64,000 bases of DNA. Source: Symbiodinium natans (Eukaryota > Sar > Dinophyceae > Suessiales > Symbiodiniaceae). Below are positions 34,170-48,100 of this stretch, piece after piece. The notes below the pieces were generated by a model that searched no databases, was not told the origin of the DNA, and saw nothing but the letters and a program-made list of their open reading frames with translations. The stretch is taken from assembly GCA_905221605.1 (NCBI GenBank), contig CAJNDS010000613.1, forward strand, positions 420,001 to 484,000. The letters run 5' to 3'. The position numbers were made by a program, and so were the translations under genes. Within the stretch, counting starts at the first letter, position 1; the number at the start of each line of letters is the position of its first letter.

Positions 34170-37100
34170 GCCACCACAAGTCCACGAAAGCCCCGTGGTA
34201 GCCCACGCTCGCGTGCCCAAGGCCGCGGCACGAGGAGCCGTGGGCATGACGTAATGCGGAACCTCAGCGAAGATGCAGGCTTTTATGGCTTAGGGTTGAG
34301 GGGTTCGGGTTTCCCCTCAACCCTAAATCCTGAACCCTAAACCCTCAAGGTTTTTCGGGTTGACCGATCTGGGCCGCGCACGTTGGTCTGCATCGCAGGG
34401 GGAGCTGCAAATCCGGGCCGCCTTCAAGCAGCTTGAAATGCGGATGAGGCTCACGTGCCAGTCTCGAGCCGAATGTCCATCAGTCGGGGCTCCACGTCGA
34501 TTATGGTGAATTCACGAGCCCTGTTTGAGGGCACCATCGGTGGCCATGAGCACCGTGCACTGTGCCTGTAGTTGACCTCGCCATGGCTGATAACCCCCAG
34601 AATCACTTTACGCTGATTCAAAAGACACACTACAAAGACTCCAAGTCCGCCCTGTATCTGCCCAGTACATATAATCGCACTATTGGCGCCTTATAATCGC
34701 CCTATAAGAGTCCGATAATGCCCCTAGTAATAGGCCTACAATACCCCTACGCCTACAGCATAAAGCTTGTGGCCTACACGACTCAAGCTTACAGCAACTG
34801 AAGCCGTTTCGTTGTTGGGTGTGGCGAAGCGTGTCGCTGAGAACGCGATACACGGGCGGAGGAGGGTACTTTGGACCTCCCCCTTGCCGAGGCAACTTCA
34901 AAGAGCCCGTGTGGTCTGGACCGTGGGCTGAGTGAGTCACGGCCTCCCTAAACCCCCTAAACCCCTAAAAGGCCCCTCTAAACCCTGTCAACCACCAAGA
35001 CCCTCAGCCCAAATTTCTACAGCACGTAGGGCGCCGCAAGTTGGCCCAGAATCTTTCACGTCAAGTACTTGAAGGTGTCATGGGTGCTTACAAGAAGGCT
35101 TCTAAGTACCCTTAAGAAGGCTATAGCCATAGTTGCCTTACTTATAAGTCTAGGCATACTGTATATCCCTACTTCTAAGTACCCATGAACCTTCAAGGAT
35201 TCAAGTATGTCCTACGGAGAGGGGAGCTTTGCCCACGTTCGACGGCGCAATCTTTGGTAGCCTTGCCATATTTGTTACAAGGGCACCCTTCTCGGGGTTT
35301 CGTACATGAAAAAGGGACCCTGGAATCCAACACAAGGGCAACAGGGCACTGCTCGGCTACCAAGACGCATTGAAAGCAATGAAGTGAAGCGATTGAAAAC
35401 CTTTGCAACAGCGACTTTTCTTCCCTTGGGCCTACCTCGGCAACTACAGCGCCTTCCTCCGCATGTGCAGCATGTAGCCTTTTCGCACCGGGTAAGTCGC
35501 TGGAGTCTGCAAAGGAAACTCACACGCAGGTCCAGACACCCGGAGACTGCCTGCCGGGCGTGTTTTTTTCACAAGAGCACTGCTACTTGGAGGTTCACGG
35601 GTGCTTCTAAGTAGGTGTGTAAGTAGGGTAACTAAGGTTTGCTACCTTATTTAGGGTACCTTTAACCCTAGTTCTTAGTGCCCATGAACCTGCAGGTAAG
35701 CTGACAAGCGTTCTGGATCCTAAGCCCATGCAGCATTCTCGTACTTTCCTAGCGGTCCTAGCGCTTCCGGGATGCAAAACCCTGCCATCCTGATCGTCAG
35801 CCCGCCTCCAGTGAAGATATGCCCCTGTGGCAGAGGTCCGAATGGGTCGGCGCCGCCTCCGGAACTCTCGTCCAAGCACAGTGGAAGAGTGGAAGAGCGG
35901 AAGAGTCTGATCCATTGATGTGTAGAACAGGCGTGTCCCTTGAAAGCGCGTCATCCGATCGAGGAGAAGACGGCAACCGAGACAGACATGTGACATGAGG
36001 ACGGACATGTCTAGGCTCCTATGCAGGCCAGAGGGGATGTTCACCTAGTCTCACTCCGTCGCCGCCATCGTTTTTTGCATGACTGCGGCGGGGCTTCGAA
36101 CGCACGAAACCCTAAACCCGAAACCCTCAACTCCTAAACCTCATCCCTCGGTGCCTCTCGAAGGCTTCATGCTCCAGCACCTCCCAAAAAAGCAGGAGTT
36201 GCATCTCTACCCTCCGAGGACCCCAAGAGGGCTTTGGGAGTGTTTGGGACCTTGGAACCGCAAGCCCCCCAGAGCCCCCGCGGCCATCGCCTGCCATGCG
36301 CCTGCCCACGGACAGGGCGTGCCGGTTGGCCGCGGCCTGGCGCCCAACATGACTCAGATTGACAGGCCGTTTGGGGTGTTGGGCTTGGGAGTCTGCAGAT
36401 CAATGCTGGAACCTCGTGGCTCCTTCTCTTTGGACTTGACAACCCTAAACCCTCAAAACCCTGAAAGCTGAACCCTAAACCGACCCCAACACCCTAGACA
36501 GCTTTCGAGCTTTCGAGAAAGGCTAACAGGACAGCCGCAGGCGCTCACGGGCGTCAGAGTGTCGAGCCTGAATCTGAGACCCCGGATGCGATCGCACGAC
36601 CTCCAGTCGCGCGGGTTTGGGGTTTAGGCTTTCGGTTTAGGGCTGAGGCTTTAGGGTTTAGGGTTCCATGACCCAATGGTGTAGGGTTTAGGGTTTAGGA
36701 TTTAGGGCTCGAGAGACCCTACTGACCCTGGCCGGCGACCACTCGTTCTGAAGAGGCCATAGGGAGACGTGAGTCTAAATCGCCATCGAGTCTCTACCCT
36801 CAACTCCCCAAACCCAACACGCCCTAAGGTTTAGAGGGTTTTGGGTTTAGGGTTTTGGCGAACATCACGACCCGGGCGCCCCCACTGGCAGCTTCTTCTG
36901 CTGCCAGCCCCGGAAGCCACGGTCAAGCACTCCGACACGCCTTCCCAACGGCAATGACTTTGGCTTGAGGGGTTTATGGGTTTCTGAGCCCAAGAACGTT
37001 TTGACCGAAACATTTCGCAAGCCTCCGGGAGCCGTTTAAACCGGGCTGCAAGTTTAGGGTGGGTAGGCACCTGGTCCGGTATGCAGAATGCGTATATCAA

Positions 37101-40100
37101 TCACGTAGCTAAAACGGTACATGGTACATGTATGTGGGGGAAGGGGGGTCGCTAAAATCTGGGTCCCCTCTTCCGGGTTCCTTCCCAGAATAATACTAAG
37201 GACTGCGTTGCAGAAAGCTTCCTTGCGCAGGTTGAGGGTTGTTGAGGAGAGTTGCGCTGACTTCCTTTTTGCTTGGGCCTTGGGCATGGTGATTTCAGCA
37301 ACCCCTTCCGGCTTGCAGACGTGGCGATAAAGAGAGATGCTCCGGATGAAGCTGCCTTCAACATCTTAACTGTGAAGTCCGGCGCAAGCCGTCCTTGCTG
37401 CGGAAGTCCACTTACAGGCCCTAACCCTCAACCCCAAACCCTAAAACGTAACAAGACGTCGCAGTATGTCGCACCTAAGGCCCACGCTGCTTGGGGTCGG
37501 CCTGCTTTCGGTACCAGTTGGCACACCTCGAGGGGTTCCGGGTTTGAGGGTTGAGGAGGTGAGGAGTTGAGGTTTGAGGGGGGGTTGAGGGGGTTTAGGG
37601 GGTTCAATAGGTTGAGGTGGGTTGAGGTGGGTTGAGGGGGTTTACACCAGCCCCAAGGTAGAAGACAAGCCCTTCGGCTTGGCTCCCGGCTGAGGTCCGC
37701 GATGGAGGGAAAATTGGCAATGGAAGATCTCGGAACATGTCGTGTGTAAAGGTGCAAAAGGGTACTTAGAAGTGTTGGGTTACAAGTGCCCCAAACAAGG
37801 TTATAACCATAGTGACCCTGCGTTTTGCCCTACTTATGCGTATTCATGAACCTCCAAGTAGCAATCGGAGCACACGCTGCGACTTCGGTCACGTCAGTTG
37901 CTGCGGCACTCACTCCACGGCGTGTGCAATCAGACTCAGACTTCTTGAGGCACGCTTGCCGAGGTAAGGAGGCAAGGTACTGCTAATGCTGAGACCACCA
38001 CAGGTGCTTTGGGCTCCGGGCCACAAGCCGCTCTCCGCGGTACTTCTGAACGAGCTCGGGCACCTGGAGGCAAAGAAGCCCACGCGCGCCGCCTCGACAT
38101 CCCAAAAGATCTTCCAAAAACCCGAGGCTGCCCGGCCCGCTTGAAGAGGGGGTTCTGGAAGCTCGTCGGCTCGTGGAGCGCGCCCTGCATGGGGATTCTG
38201 CCACAGAAACTGGCAAAAAGCGTGCACCCAGTCGTCACCTCTAAGCAAGGCTCTCTAAGCCGCAGGTCTCTACACAAACACCCAAAAAGTCATCCGCCAC
38301 TGGCCTCGATGAAGCCGCAGCTGCGGTCCGCATCACGGACATCCAGAAGAACGCACCTGAGTTCTCTTCAAATCACTCCCACCCCAAAGGGGCCATGGAA
38401 GGCCCAAAAAACAAGGTGCCTTCGAGACGTCAACTCAAGCAGCAAGCAGAGAGACTACAAGGGGAGCGAACCTCTGAACACTAAGGGAAATACAGCGCGC
38501 CCTGGCCGACTCCAGCTGGAGGCTGCGCTCACCCTGAGGGGCACACTTCTTCTGCTTCAGCAGCTGGAAGACCTGGCAGAAAAGGCCGCGCAGAATGAGG
38601 AAACAATCGGATTATCAGGGTGGACCAACCTGGTAGCCCGAACCAGGGGACTCTCCTTTGTCCCTACAGGGCAGATGTCATCACAAGGGGACCCCTCTGC
38701 TTTTACAGGTTCAAGCCCCAGTGATTGCGCAGACTCTGTGCTGCAATTCAGCTCTCATGGTCCAGCCAACTGCCCGCCGATGTTGCTACAGCAACACCTT
38801 GGCAGCTTCAAGTCAGGGGCAAAAACAAAAACATGCCCAAACCCTAATCCCTGAACCCTAAACCCTAAACCCGAAACCCTAAACTCCCTCAAACCCTGAA
38901 CCCTATAGACCCTATAAAGCCCTAAACCCTAAACCCTAAACCCTAAACCCTGCGCCTCCTCCGGCTCCAGCCTCTCCACCCCCTGGCACTCTCCGTGGTG
39001 AACATCAACTTCCACTATGACATGACTCAGCGTTAAACATGCATTTAACACCTGGCCAACGCAGGCCGAATCATTCTTGACGAATTCTGGCGTATAGGAG
39101 GGTCACATTTTGGGAGATAGAGCAGCTGACATCGTCCGACCCCCAAGCCTCGGAGGAGCAAATCCACCCAAAAGTTGGGATCAGGAATACCCTAGACTTC
39201 TGCAATTCCTCAGAAGGCTAAGGTTTAAGGTTTAGGGTTGAGGGTTGAGGGTTTAGGGTTGAGGGTTTAGGGTTTAGGGTTTAGGGTGTAGGGTGTAGGG
39301 TGTGTCCTTGTCCAGGGGCACCGCAAAGTCCGGCCCCTGAAGTTCCAGAGTCGGCCCAACATGCCTGTGCGCACTCTTAGTCTAAACGGGTTTTAGGGTT
39401 TCGGGTTGAGGGTTTGCCCTAAACCCCAAACCCTAAACCCTGATCCCCAAACCCTAAACCCTAAACTCGGGCTTTTAGGATTTCAGGTCTAGGAGGGGGT
39501 TTAGGGTTTAGGGTTTAGGGCTTTTCTGGTTTGGGGTTTAGAGCTTGGGGCTGGGACATGTAGAACAACCTCACTGACGGAAACCTGCAACACATGAAGA
39601 CAAGAGTCAAGACGTCCCCATCAGCAAAACAATTTTCTACTAAGCCAAGACACACCAATAAATAAACAAGGCTAAGCCTTCAGCCAAGACGCGACCGTTT
39701 ACAGGAGGCCGATAAACGAAGCCTTTGAAGGGAGGTCCCTGAACTTAAAGAGTGATAAGAGAGGCCCTTTACAGAGGCCCTTCGCGGAGCCTCCTTAAGC
39801 CCTTGTAAACCCTAGTAGCCCCCACGTATCCCCAGTAAACCTAATGAACCTTCATAACCTTAGTAACCCTGACCAGTATCAGGCCAAGATGACATAGGGA
39901 GCAACCTGGCGTGAGCAGCTTGCAACAACCCTAAACCCCAAAACCGAAAACCTAAACCCTAAACCCTAAACCCACAACATACGAAGGGGGCCCTTGTGGG
40001 GGACTGCGCTTAACGGGGGGTGCCATGTTAAGGAAGGGTCTTGGGGAGCCTCGAAGGAGCTCTCGCTCTGGGTTTGGGCTTCAGGCCTTGGCGCGTGCAC

Positions 40101-42692
40101 GACGGTTTTCGTCGCGCCCCGCACTTCGACCTGAGCACTGGCGCAGTCAAAGAGTGCGCCGGTCTGCGCTGAACTGCGGCAACAAGGACCACGTCTGTCC
40201 CCCAAGATGTCAGGGAGCGGTTCGGGCTACGAGCGGCTCACTGAGATGCTCGCTCTGGGCTTGGCATCGATCGTGTCCTGAAGGCTTGCGCCGCTGCGAC
40301 ACCCCAAAGCCCAAAAACACACAAAACCCACAAAACCCACAAAACCCACAAAACCCAAACACCGAAAACCCCAAAAAAACCAAAAAAAAAAACAAAACTC
40401 AAAAGCCCAAAAACTCAAAAACCCACAATACAGGCCACGGCCTCAGCTTCCCCAAAAAAACAGCAGGGCGGTCCCGCAGCTGTTGAGGCGCAAACGACCT
40501 GCAGCCGCGCTTCTTCGTTGAGCTAGTTAGCACGAACTCGCATTGCAGGGCAGGGGCTTAGTGAGAGGATGAGCAACTTGGCTTTGAGCGGAATGCGGCT
40601 GCAGCGAACCGGACGCCGCCCTGCACTCCTACCACCACACCCCGTCCGATGCCATCCCGCATGGGCCTGGCTGCCACGGTAGCTGGCTGCACAAAGGGCG
40701 CATTAGCCTCACACGTGCACTGGCAGAAGCTGCAGTCCGCATTCCGTACCGGTCGACACAACCCAACCTTCATCGTTCTGCTCTTGTCAACTTCACGCAC
40801 TGGGATTACGAAGGATGTTCATGTGGTCTGGATATTCAGTCTCTACGTGTATTATAAGAGGGGACCATGCAGAGCACAAAGGACCGCTGGCGGAAGTCAA
40901 AGCAGACGCATGCCCCAGACTCATCCGGGGTCGTGGCCATCTTTGTGCACAGGGTCTCCTTGCAGAGTCTCACGCATGATCAGAGACATGACCATAGCCG
41001 CAACCATCTCACTTCGAACCAGATTACCAAGACCATACAGCAGCAGCAAGACTGTCCTGGGCAGCAGCCATGGGAGCCTTTTGCGGGATGTAGCTCCTGC
41101 ACCCCGCTATCGATGTCACCGGCCGCGCACCAAACTCATGAACAGCAGTCAACAGTAGTCATGCAAAAAAAACAGAGGAAGTGCATGGACGGCCTGCCTG
41201 CAAGATGAGACAAAGGGCTTGTGCGCAATGGGCACACCCACCTGTCGTTGGGGAAGCTTGGCACTAAGTTGCAAGGGCCTGGTCCGCATCAACATCAGTT
41301 GTCGCATGGTGGGAGAGACACATGCACAAAATGACCGGCAAGTCCGCTTCGCATATCTAGGCTCCCCGGCAGGGATAGGCCCCCATTGCACGTTGGCCTG
41401 GCTCAAAGGCCCTACAAACCCTAGACCCTGAAGTCGCGACTGGCACCACAGAAACAGCCCGTGCCATGCGCCCCAACCCTGCTGCTGGCCTCTACATGAA
41501 CAGCTTTGGGGGTTTTGGGTTGTATGGGGGGAGGAGGGGTCCGTTTCGAAGGATCAGAGTCTTCTGGGCACATTAGCAGCAGCACCGCTTTCAGTTGGCC
41601 TAAACTTGCAAGGCTGACAGCATGAGGGGCCATCGGAGGCAGCGGCGCAGGGTGGTACACGTAGATCCTCAGTGGGTTCAGGCTTCGGGTACTCAGCCCC
41701 TGGGCTTAGGCCTTGCACAATAGCGCTGTCAGAGTCCGGAAACCGTCTGCTTCCACCCAAACCTCAAGCACGCATCATCATCTTGGAATCCGTACACGGA
41801 CCCGGGCACCTGGCACCCCACTACAACATGTTGTCCTTTTAGGAAAAAAGTAAAGGCTGTTAGTTAGGGAGATACCAGGTACTGAATTACATGATGGGGA
41901 ATCTAAGGCGTCATCTGAGCCTGGCGCTGCATCGGCGGTGACGCCTGCATTGCTCGCACCTGCCCACTTCAAAGCCCCCTCGGTGTGATCACGAACGCCC
42001 CAGAACCAAGACGACCAAAGGCTTCCAGTCCCTGGGACCCAGAGACGGAATCTAGAGTACAAATAGCTTGCAAGGAAAACCTTTTCGAACACTGCACCAA
42101 AGACCAGATGGCCATGTGGCCGGTGCCAAGATGCCAGCCGTGTGACCGCGAATGCTCTCAACACTATCTGCCGGAATCCATGTACATCAGTCCAAAAACT
42201 CAGTCTCAGTCTGGAGGAAACTCAAACAGGAGCTGAACGCTAAGCCCTCTAAACTTGCAAAACCCCCCGCCCCCCACACCCAAACCCCCTCAACACCCTC
42301 CCAAACCCCCCAAACCCCCTGGCCTGCACTGGCAGTGCTCGGCCAGCAGCCTGAAAGCCCACCTTCGCAAGGCATGCATGCGTGGCATTGAGAAGCAGGG
42401 CAGGTTAGGTTACGTGCAACCCCCCCCCCACCTCGTAAACCCTAAACCCCAAACCCTAAACCCTAAACCCTAAACCCTAAACCGAGATCAACAGAGCGAC
42501 CGACCGGATGATGATCTGTGAGGCAAGCATGCCGGCTTTCCTTGTGCTCCGGATACGGAAATCCTAAGACCACCCAGGAAATCCTCAGAAAAGCGGAGGA
42601 AATCTCAGGAGATCCCTGCGGTTCCGGAGACACCCTCTCAAAATCCTAGAAAGTCTTGGGGAATCCTGAAGAAAACCCAAGGACATCTCTCC

Positions 42693-42736
<44 letters not shown>

Positions 42737-43027
42737 GTACTTCTTTCTTTTCATACGTTTTCCTTTATTCTGAATTTTCATAGGTTCGTTACGTCTGTAT
42801 TTCTTTCTGTTTTTACTCATGTCAGTTCTTTCTGTCTTCCGCTGTTTCTTCTGTTTTGTTGTCATGCGTTCTCGCTGTCGCTCTGTCTCCGCGCGTTGCA
42901 AGGATCGAGTAAGTTCCCATGAGCCCCTCTCAGAAAAGCAAATCGTATATGTGATATATCAGGAACCAGGAGTGGGGGGGACCACCGATCTAACCCTAAA
43001 ACCTAAACCCTAAACCCAAAACCCTAA
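34170..43027 (-). repeat. Tandem unit 4, mosaic
   Basis: 8.86 kb, the shortest unit. About 36.2-37.8 kb and 40.5-43.0 kb resemble unit 5, while about 37.8-40.4 kb matches unit 1. The length loss comes from missing telomere-like blocks, such as the long array found at 10.0-10.26 kb in unit 1, and from a shorter sequence between the last catalytic exons. Confidence 0.9.
36310..40498 (-). CDS. Cdc25/Acr2-like rhodanese-fold phosphatase, copy 4 (spliced, mosaic)
   Basis: Exons 5' to 3': 40470-40498, 40242-40277, 40095-40130, 38956-38982, 38547-38572, 38305-38356, 38137-38184, 38022-38063, 37679-37728, 37510-37526, 37363-37393, 36886-36940, 36310-36336. The first eight exons are of the unit 1 type. 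The catalytic exon at 37679-37728 and the later exons are of the unit 5 type, so a recombination point lies near 37730-37850, inside one intron. Phases are preserved across it, so the hybrid gene stays open. The LARDFAAKM exon reads LAPDFTVKM, with Arg to Pro, Ala to Thr and Ala to Val. The RVGVLDRGF exon differs from copy 1 at six synonymous sites and one replacement (Gln to Lys). Confidence 0.83.
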
Positions 43028-45131
43028 GCCACCACAAGTACACGCAAGCCCCGTGGTAGCCCACGCTCGCGTGCCCAAGGCCGTGGCACGAGGAGCCGTG
43101 GGCATGACGTAATGCGGAACCTCAGCCAATGCATATGCAAGATGCAGGCTTTTAGGGCTTAGGGTGGAGGGGTTCGGGTTTCCCTCAACCCTAAACCCTA
43201 ACCCTAAACCCTGAAGGGTTTTGGGGTTGACCGATCTGGGCCGCGCACGTGGGTCTGCATCGCAGGGGGAGCTGCAAATCCGGGCCGCCTTCAAGCAGCT
43301 TGAAATGCGGATGAGGCTCACCTGCCAGTCTCGAGCCGAATGTCCATCAGTCGGGGCTCCACGTCGATTATGGTGAATTCACGAGCCCTGTTTGAGGGCA
43401 CCATCGGTGGCCATGAGCACCGTGTACTGTGCCTGTAGTTGACCTCGCCATGGCTGATAACCCCCAGAATCACTTTACGCTGATTCAAAAGACACACTAC
43501 AAAGACTCCACATCTAATAGCACTATCGGCGCCTTATAATCGCCCTATAAGAGTCCGATGATGCCCCTTGTAATAGCCCTGCAATACCCCTACGCCTACA
43601 GCATAAAGCTTGTGGCTTACACGACTCAAGTTCAGCAACTGAAGCCCTTTCTTTGTTGGGTGTGGCGAATCGTGTCGCTGAGAACGCGATACACGGGCGG
43701 AGGAGGGTACTTTGGACCTCCCCCTTGCCGAGGCAACTTCAAAGAGCCCGTGTGGTCTGGACCGTGGGCTGAGTGAGTCACGGCCTCCCTAAACCCCCCT
43801 AAACCCCTGAAAGGCCCCTCGAAACCCTGTCAACCACCAAGACCCTGAGCCCAAATTTCTACAGCACGTAGGGCGCCGCGAGTTGGCCCAGAATCTTTCA
43901 CGTCAAGTACTTGAAGGTTCATGGGTGCTTACAAGGCTTCTAAGAAACCTAAAGAAGGCTATGGCCATAGTTGCCTTACTTATAAGTCTGGGCATACTGT
44001 ATATCCCTACTTCTAAGTACCCATGAACCTTCAAGGATTCAAGTATGTCCTACGGAGAGGGGAGCTTTGCCCACGTTCGACGGCGCAATCTTTGGTAGCC
44101 TTGCCATATTTGTTACAAGGGCACCCTTTTGGGGTTTCGTACATGTAGGACCCTGGAATCCAACACAAGGGCAACAGGGCACTGCTCGGCTACCAAGACG
44201 CATTGAAAGCAATGAAGTGAAGCGATTGAAAACCTTTGCAACAGCGACTTTTCTTCCTTTGGGCCTACCTCGGCAACTACAGCGCCTTCCTCCGCATGTG
44301 CAGCATGTAGCCTTTTCGCACCGGGTAAGTCGCTGGAGTCTGCAAAGGAAGCTCACACGCAGGTCCAGACACCCGGAGACTGCCTGCCGGGCATGTTTTT
44401 TTCACAAGAGCACTGCTACTTGGAGGTTCACGGGTGCTTCTAAGTAGGTGTGTAAGTAGGGCAACTAAGGTTTGCTACCTTATTAAGGGTACCTTTAACC
44501 CTAGTTCTTAGTGCCCATGAACCTGCAGGTAAGCTGAGAAGCCTTCTGGATCTGGCGCTAAGCCCATGCAGCATTCTCGTACTTTCCTAGCGCTTCCGGG
44601 ATGCAAAACCCTGCCATCCTGATCGTCAGCCCGCCTCCAGTGAAGATATGCCCCTGTGGCAGAGGTCCGAATGGGTCGGCGCCGCCTCCGGAACTCTCGT
44701 CCAAGCACAGTGGAAGAGTGGAAGAGCGGAAGAGTCTGATCCATTGATGTGTAGAACAGGCGTGTCCCTTGAAAGCGCGTCATCCGATCGAGGAGAAGAC
44801 GGCAACCGAGACAGACATGTGACATGAGGACGGACATGTCTAGGCTCCTATGCAGGCCAGAGAGGATGTTAACCTAGTCTCACTGAATCGCCGCCATCGT
44901 TTTCGCATGACTGTTCGAACGCACGAAACCCTAAACCCGAAACCCTCAACTCCTAAACCTCATCTCTCGGTGCCTCTCGAGGGCTTCATGCTCCAGCACC
45001 TCCCAACAAAAAGCAGGAGTTGCATCTCTACCCTCCGAGGACTCCAAGAGGGCTTTGGGAGTGTTTGGGGCCTTGGAACCGCAAGCCCCCCCAGAGCCCC
45101 CGCGGCCATCGCCTGCCATGCGCCTGCCCAC

Positions 45132-48100
45132 GGACAGGGCGTGCCGGTTGGCCGCGGCCTGGCGCCCAACATGACTCAGATTGACAGGCCGTTTTGGGGT
45201 GGCTTGGGAGTCTGCAGATCAATGCCGAAACCTCGTGGCTCCTTCTCTTTCCCTAAACCGACCCTAACACCCTAGACAGCTTTCGAGCTTTCGAGAAAGG
45301 CTAACAGGACAGCCGCAGGCGCTCACGGGCGTCAGAGTGTCGAGCCTGAATCTGAGACTCCGGATGTGATTGCACGACCTCCAGTCGCGCGGGTTTGGGG
45401 TTTAGGCTTTCGGTTTAGAGCTGAGGCTTTAGGGTTTAGGGTTCCATGACCCAATGGTGTAGGGTTTAGGGTTTAGGATTTAGGGCTCGAGAGACCCTAC
45501 TGACCCTGGCCGGCGCTCGTTCTGAAGAGGCCATAGGGAGACGTGAGTCTAAATCACCATCGAGTCTCTACCCTCAACTCCCCGAACCCAACATGCCCTA
45601 AGGTTTAGAGGGTTTTGGGTTTAGGGTTAATCACGACCCGGGCGCCCCCACTGGCAGCTTCTTCTGCTGCCAGCCCCGGAAGCCACGGTCAAGCACTCCG
45701 ACACGCCTTCCCAACGGCAATGACTTTGGCTTGAGGGGTTTATGGGTTTCTGAGCCCAAGAACGTTTTGACCGAAACGTTTCGCAAGCCTCCGGGAGCCG
45801 TTTAAACCGGGCTGCAAGTTTATTAGGGTGGGTAGGCACCTGGTCCGGCATGCAGAATGCGTATATCAATCACGTAGCCAAAACGGTACATGGTACATGT
45901 ATGTGGGGGAAGGGGGGTCGCTAAAATCTGGGTCCCCTCTTCCGGGTTCCTTCCCAGAATAATGCTAAGGACTGCGTTGCAAAAAGCTTCTTGCGCAGGT
46001 TGAGGGTTGTTGAGGAGAGTTGCGCTGTCTTCCTTTTTGCTTGGGCCTTGTGCAGTCGGACCTACGCCGACAACAAGGGCATAGTGATTTCAGCAACCCC
46101 TTCCGGCTTGCAGACGTGGCGATAAAGAGAGATACTCCGGATGAAGCTGCCTTCAACATCTTAGCTGTGAAGTCCGGCGCAAGCCGTCCTTGCTGCGGAA
46201 GTCCACTTAAAGGCCCAACCCTCAACCCCAAACCCCAAACCCTAAAACGTAACAAGACGTCGCAGTATGTCGCACCTAAGGCCCACGCTGCTTGGGGTCG
46301 GCCTGCTTTCGGTACCAGTTGGCACACCTCGAGGGGTTCCGGGTTTTAGGGTTGAGGAGTTGAGGAGGTGAGGAGTTGAGGAGTTGAGGGGGGTTGAAGG
46401 GGGTTTAGGGGGTTCAATAGGTTGAGCTGGGTTGAGGTGGGTTGAGGGGCTTTACACCAGCCCCAAGGTAGAAGACAAGCCCTGCAGCTTGGCTCCCGGC
46501 TGAGGTCCGCGATGGAGGGAAAATTGGCAATGGAAGATCTCGGAACATGTCGTGTTTAAAGGTGCAAAAGGGTACTTAGAAGTGTTGGGCTACAAGTGCC
46601 CCAAATAAGGTTATAACCATAGTTTCCCTGCTTGTTTTGCCCTACTAATACGTACCCACGAACCTCCAAGTAGCAATCGGAGCACACGCTGCGACTTCGG
46701 TCACGTCAGTTCTTGTGGCCCTCACTCCACGGCGTGTGCAATCAGACTCAGACTTCTTGAGGCACGCTTGCCGAGGGCAAGGAGGCCAAGTTACTGCTGA
46801 GACCACCACAGGTGCTTGGGCTCCGGGCCACAAGCCGCTCTCCGCGGTACTTCTGAACGAGCTCGGGCACCTGGAGGCAAAGAAGCCCCCCCAGAAGATC
46901 CTCCTCCAAGCCGAAGCTGGGCTGCCCGGCCCGCTTGAAGAGGGGGTTCTGGAAGCTCGTCGGCTCGTGGAGCGCGCCCTACGGGGGGATTCTGCCACAG
47001 AAAAACTGGCAAAAAGCGTGCACCCAGTCGTCACCTCTAAGCAAGGCGATCAAAGCCGCAGGTCTCTACACAAACACCGAAAAAGTGATCCGCCACGGGC
47101 CTCGATGAAGCCGCAGCTGCGGTCGGCATCACGGACATCCAGAAGAACGCACCTGAGAGCTCTCTTCAAATCATTCCCACCCCAAAGGGGCCATGGAAGG
47201 GCCCCCGACAACCCGATGCCTTCTCAACTCAAGCAGCAAGGCAGAGAGACTGTTCACAAGGCGAGGGAACCCCTTGAACACTAATGATTACAGTGCGTCC
47301 TGGCCGACTCCAGCTGGAGGCTGAACCTGAGGAGCACACTTCTTCTGCTTCAGCAGCTGAAAGACCTGGCTCAAGCCACGTAAGCGGACCACCAGGGACA
47401 TCGGGTTCCGGAATAACGAAACAGGCAACGTCGCCTCAGTGCTCGAACACAAGCCCATGTGGTTGCTCAGAATCCGTGCTGTAATGGGCTCCTATGATGC
47501 TAAACTGCCCACTGATGTTGCAACAGCACCACATTGGCAGCTTCATCTGTTCACGGCACTGTCTTCGGAACCTTAGACTTTATGGCAGCTCCACAACCCG
47601 GTGCGTGCATCAAGTCCTGCGCCTGAACCTTACAAACCTTAAACCCCAAGTCCTACACCCTAAATCCCAAAACCCTAAACCCTAAGCCCTGACCTTAAAC
47701 CCTAAACCCTAAACCCTAAACCCTAAACCCTAAACCCTGGCTCGCGCCTCCTCGGGCTGCAGCCTCTCCACCCCCTCGCCGGGACGACATCAGCTTCCAG
47801 CACACAGCTGCGACCCACGCTTTTGCGAGCCCTACACCCTGACACGCTGACACCCACCCTAACACCATAATCCCTACTCTCCCTCAACCCCACACCCTAA
47901 ACCCTAAACCCTAAACCCTAAACCCTAAACCCTTAACCCTAATCGGTGTTAAGTTATTCAGGCATATACAAAAGGGGTCACATGTTTTGGGGGATAGCCA
48001 TGTGGAAACTGATATCGTCCGACCCGAAGCCTGGGAGGAGCAACTCAAACTTGCGGATCATGTCCCCTAGACTTCCGAAGTTCTTATGAAGGTAGGGACC

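Noticed and set aside
38009-38854. 281-codon plus-strand ORF in unit 4 (shorter versions in units 1-3)
   Set aside because: It runs antisense across four phosphatase exons and their introns, and units differ in frame along it. Differences are synonymous on the minus strand but replacements here.
46715-47284. 189-codon plus-strand ORF in unit 5
   Set aside because: It is antisense to the DVRD, GALHEP and VPELVQ exons; a 2-nt indel relative to units 1-4 breaks the frame. It is a shadow of the minus-strand gene.
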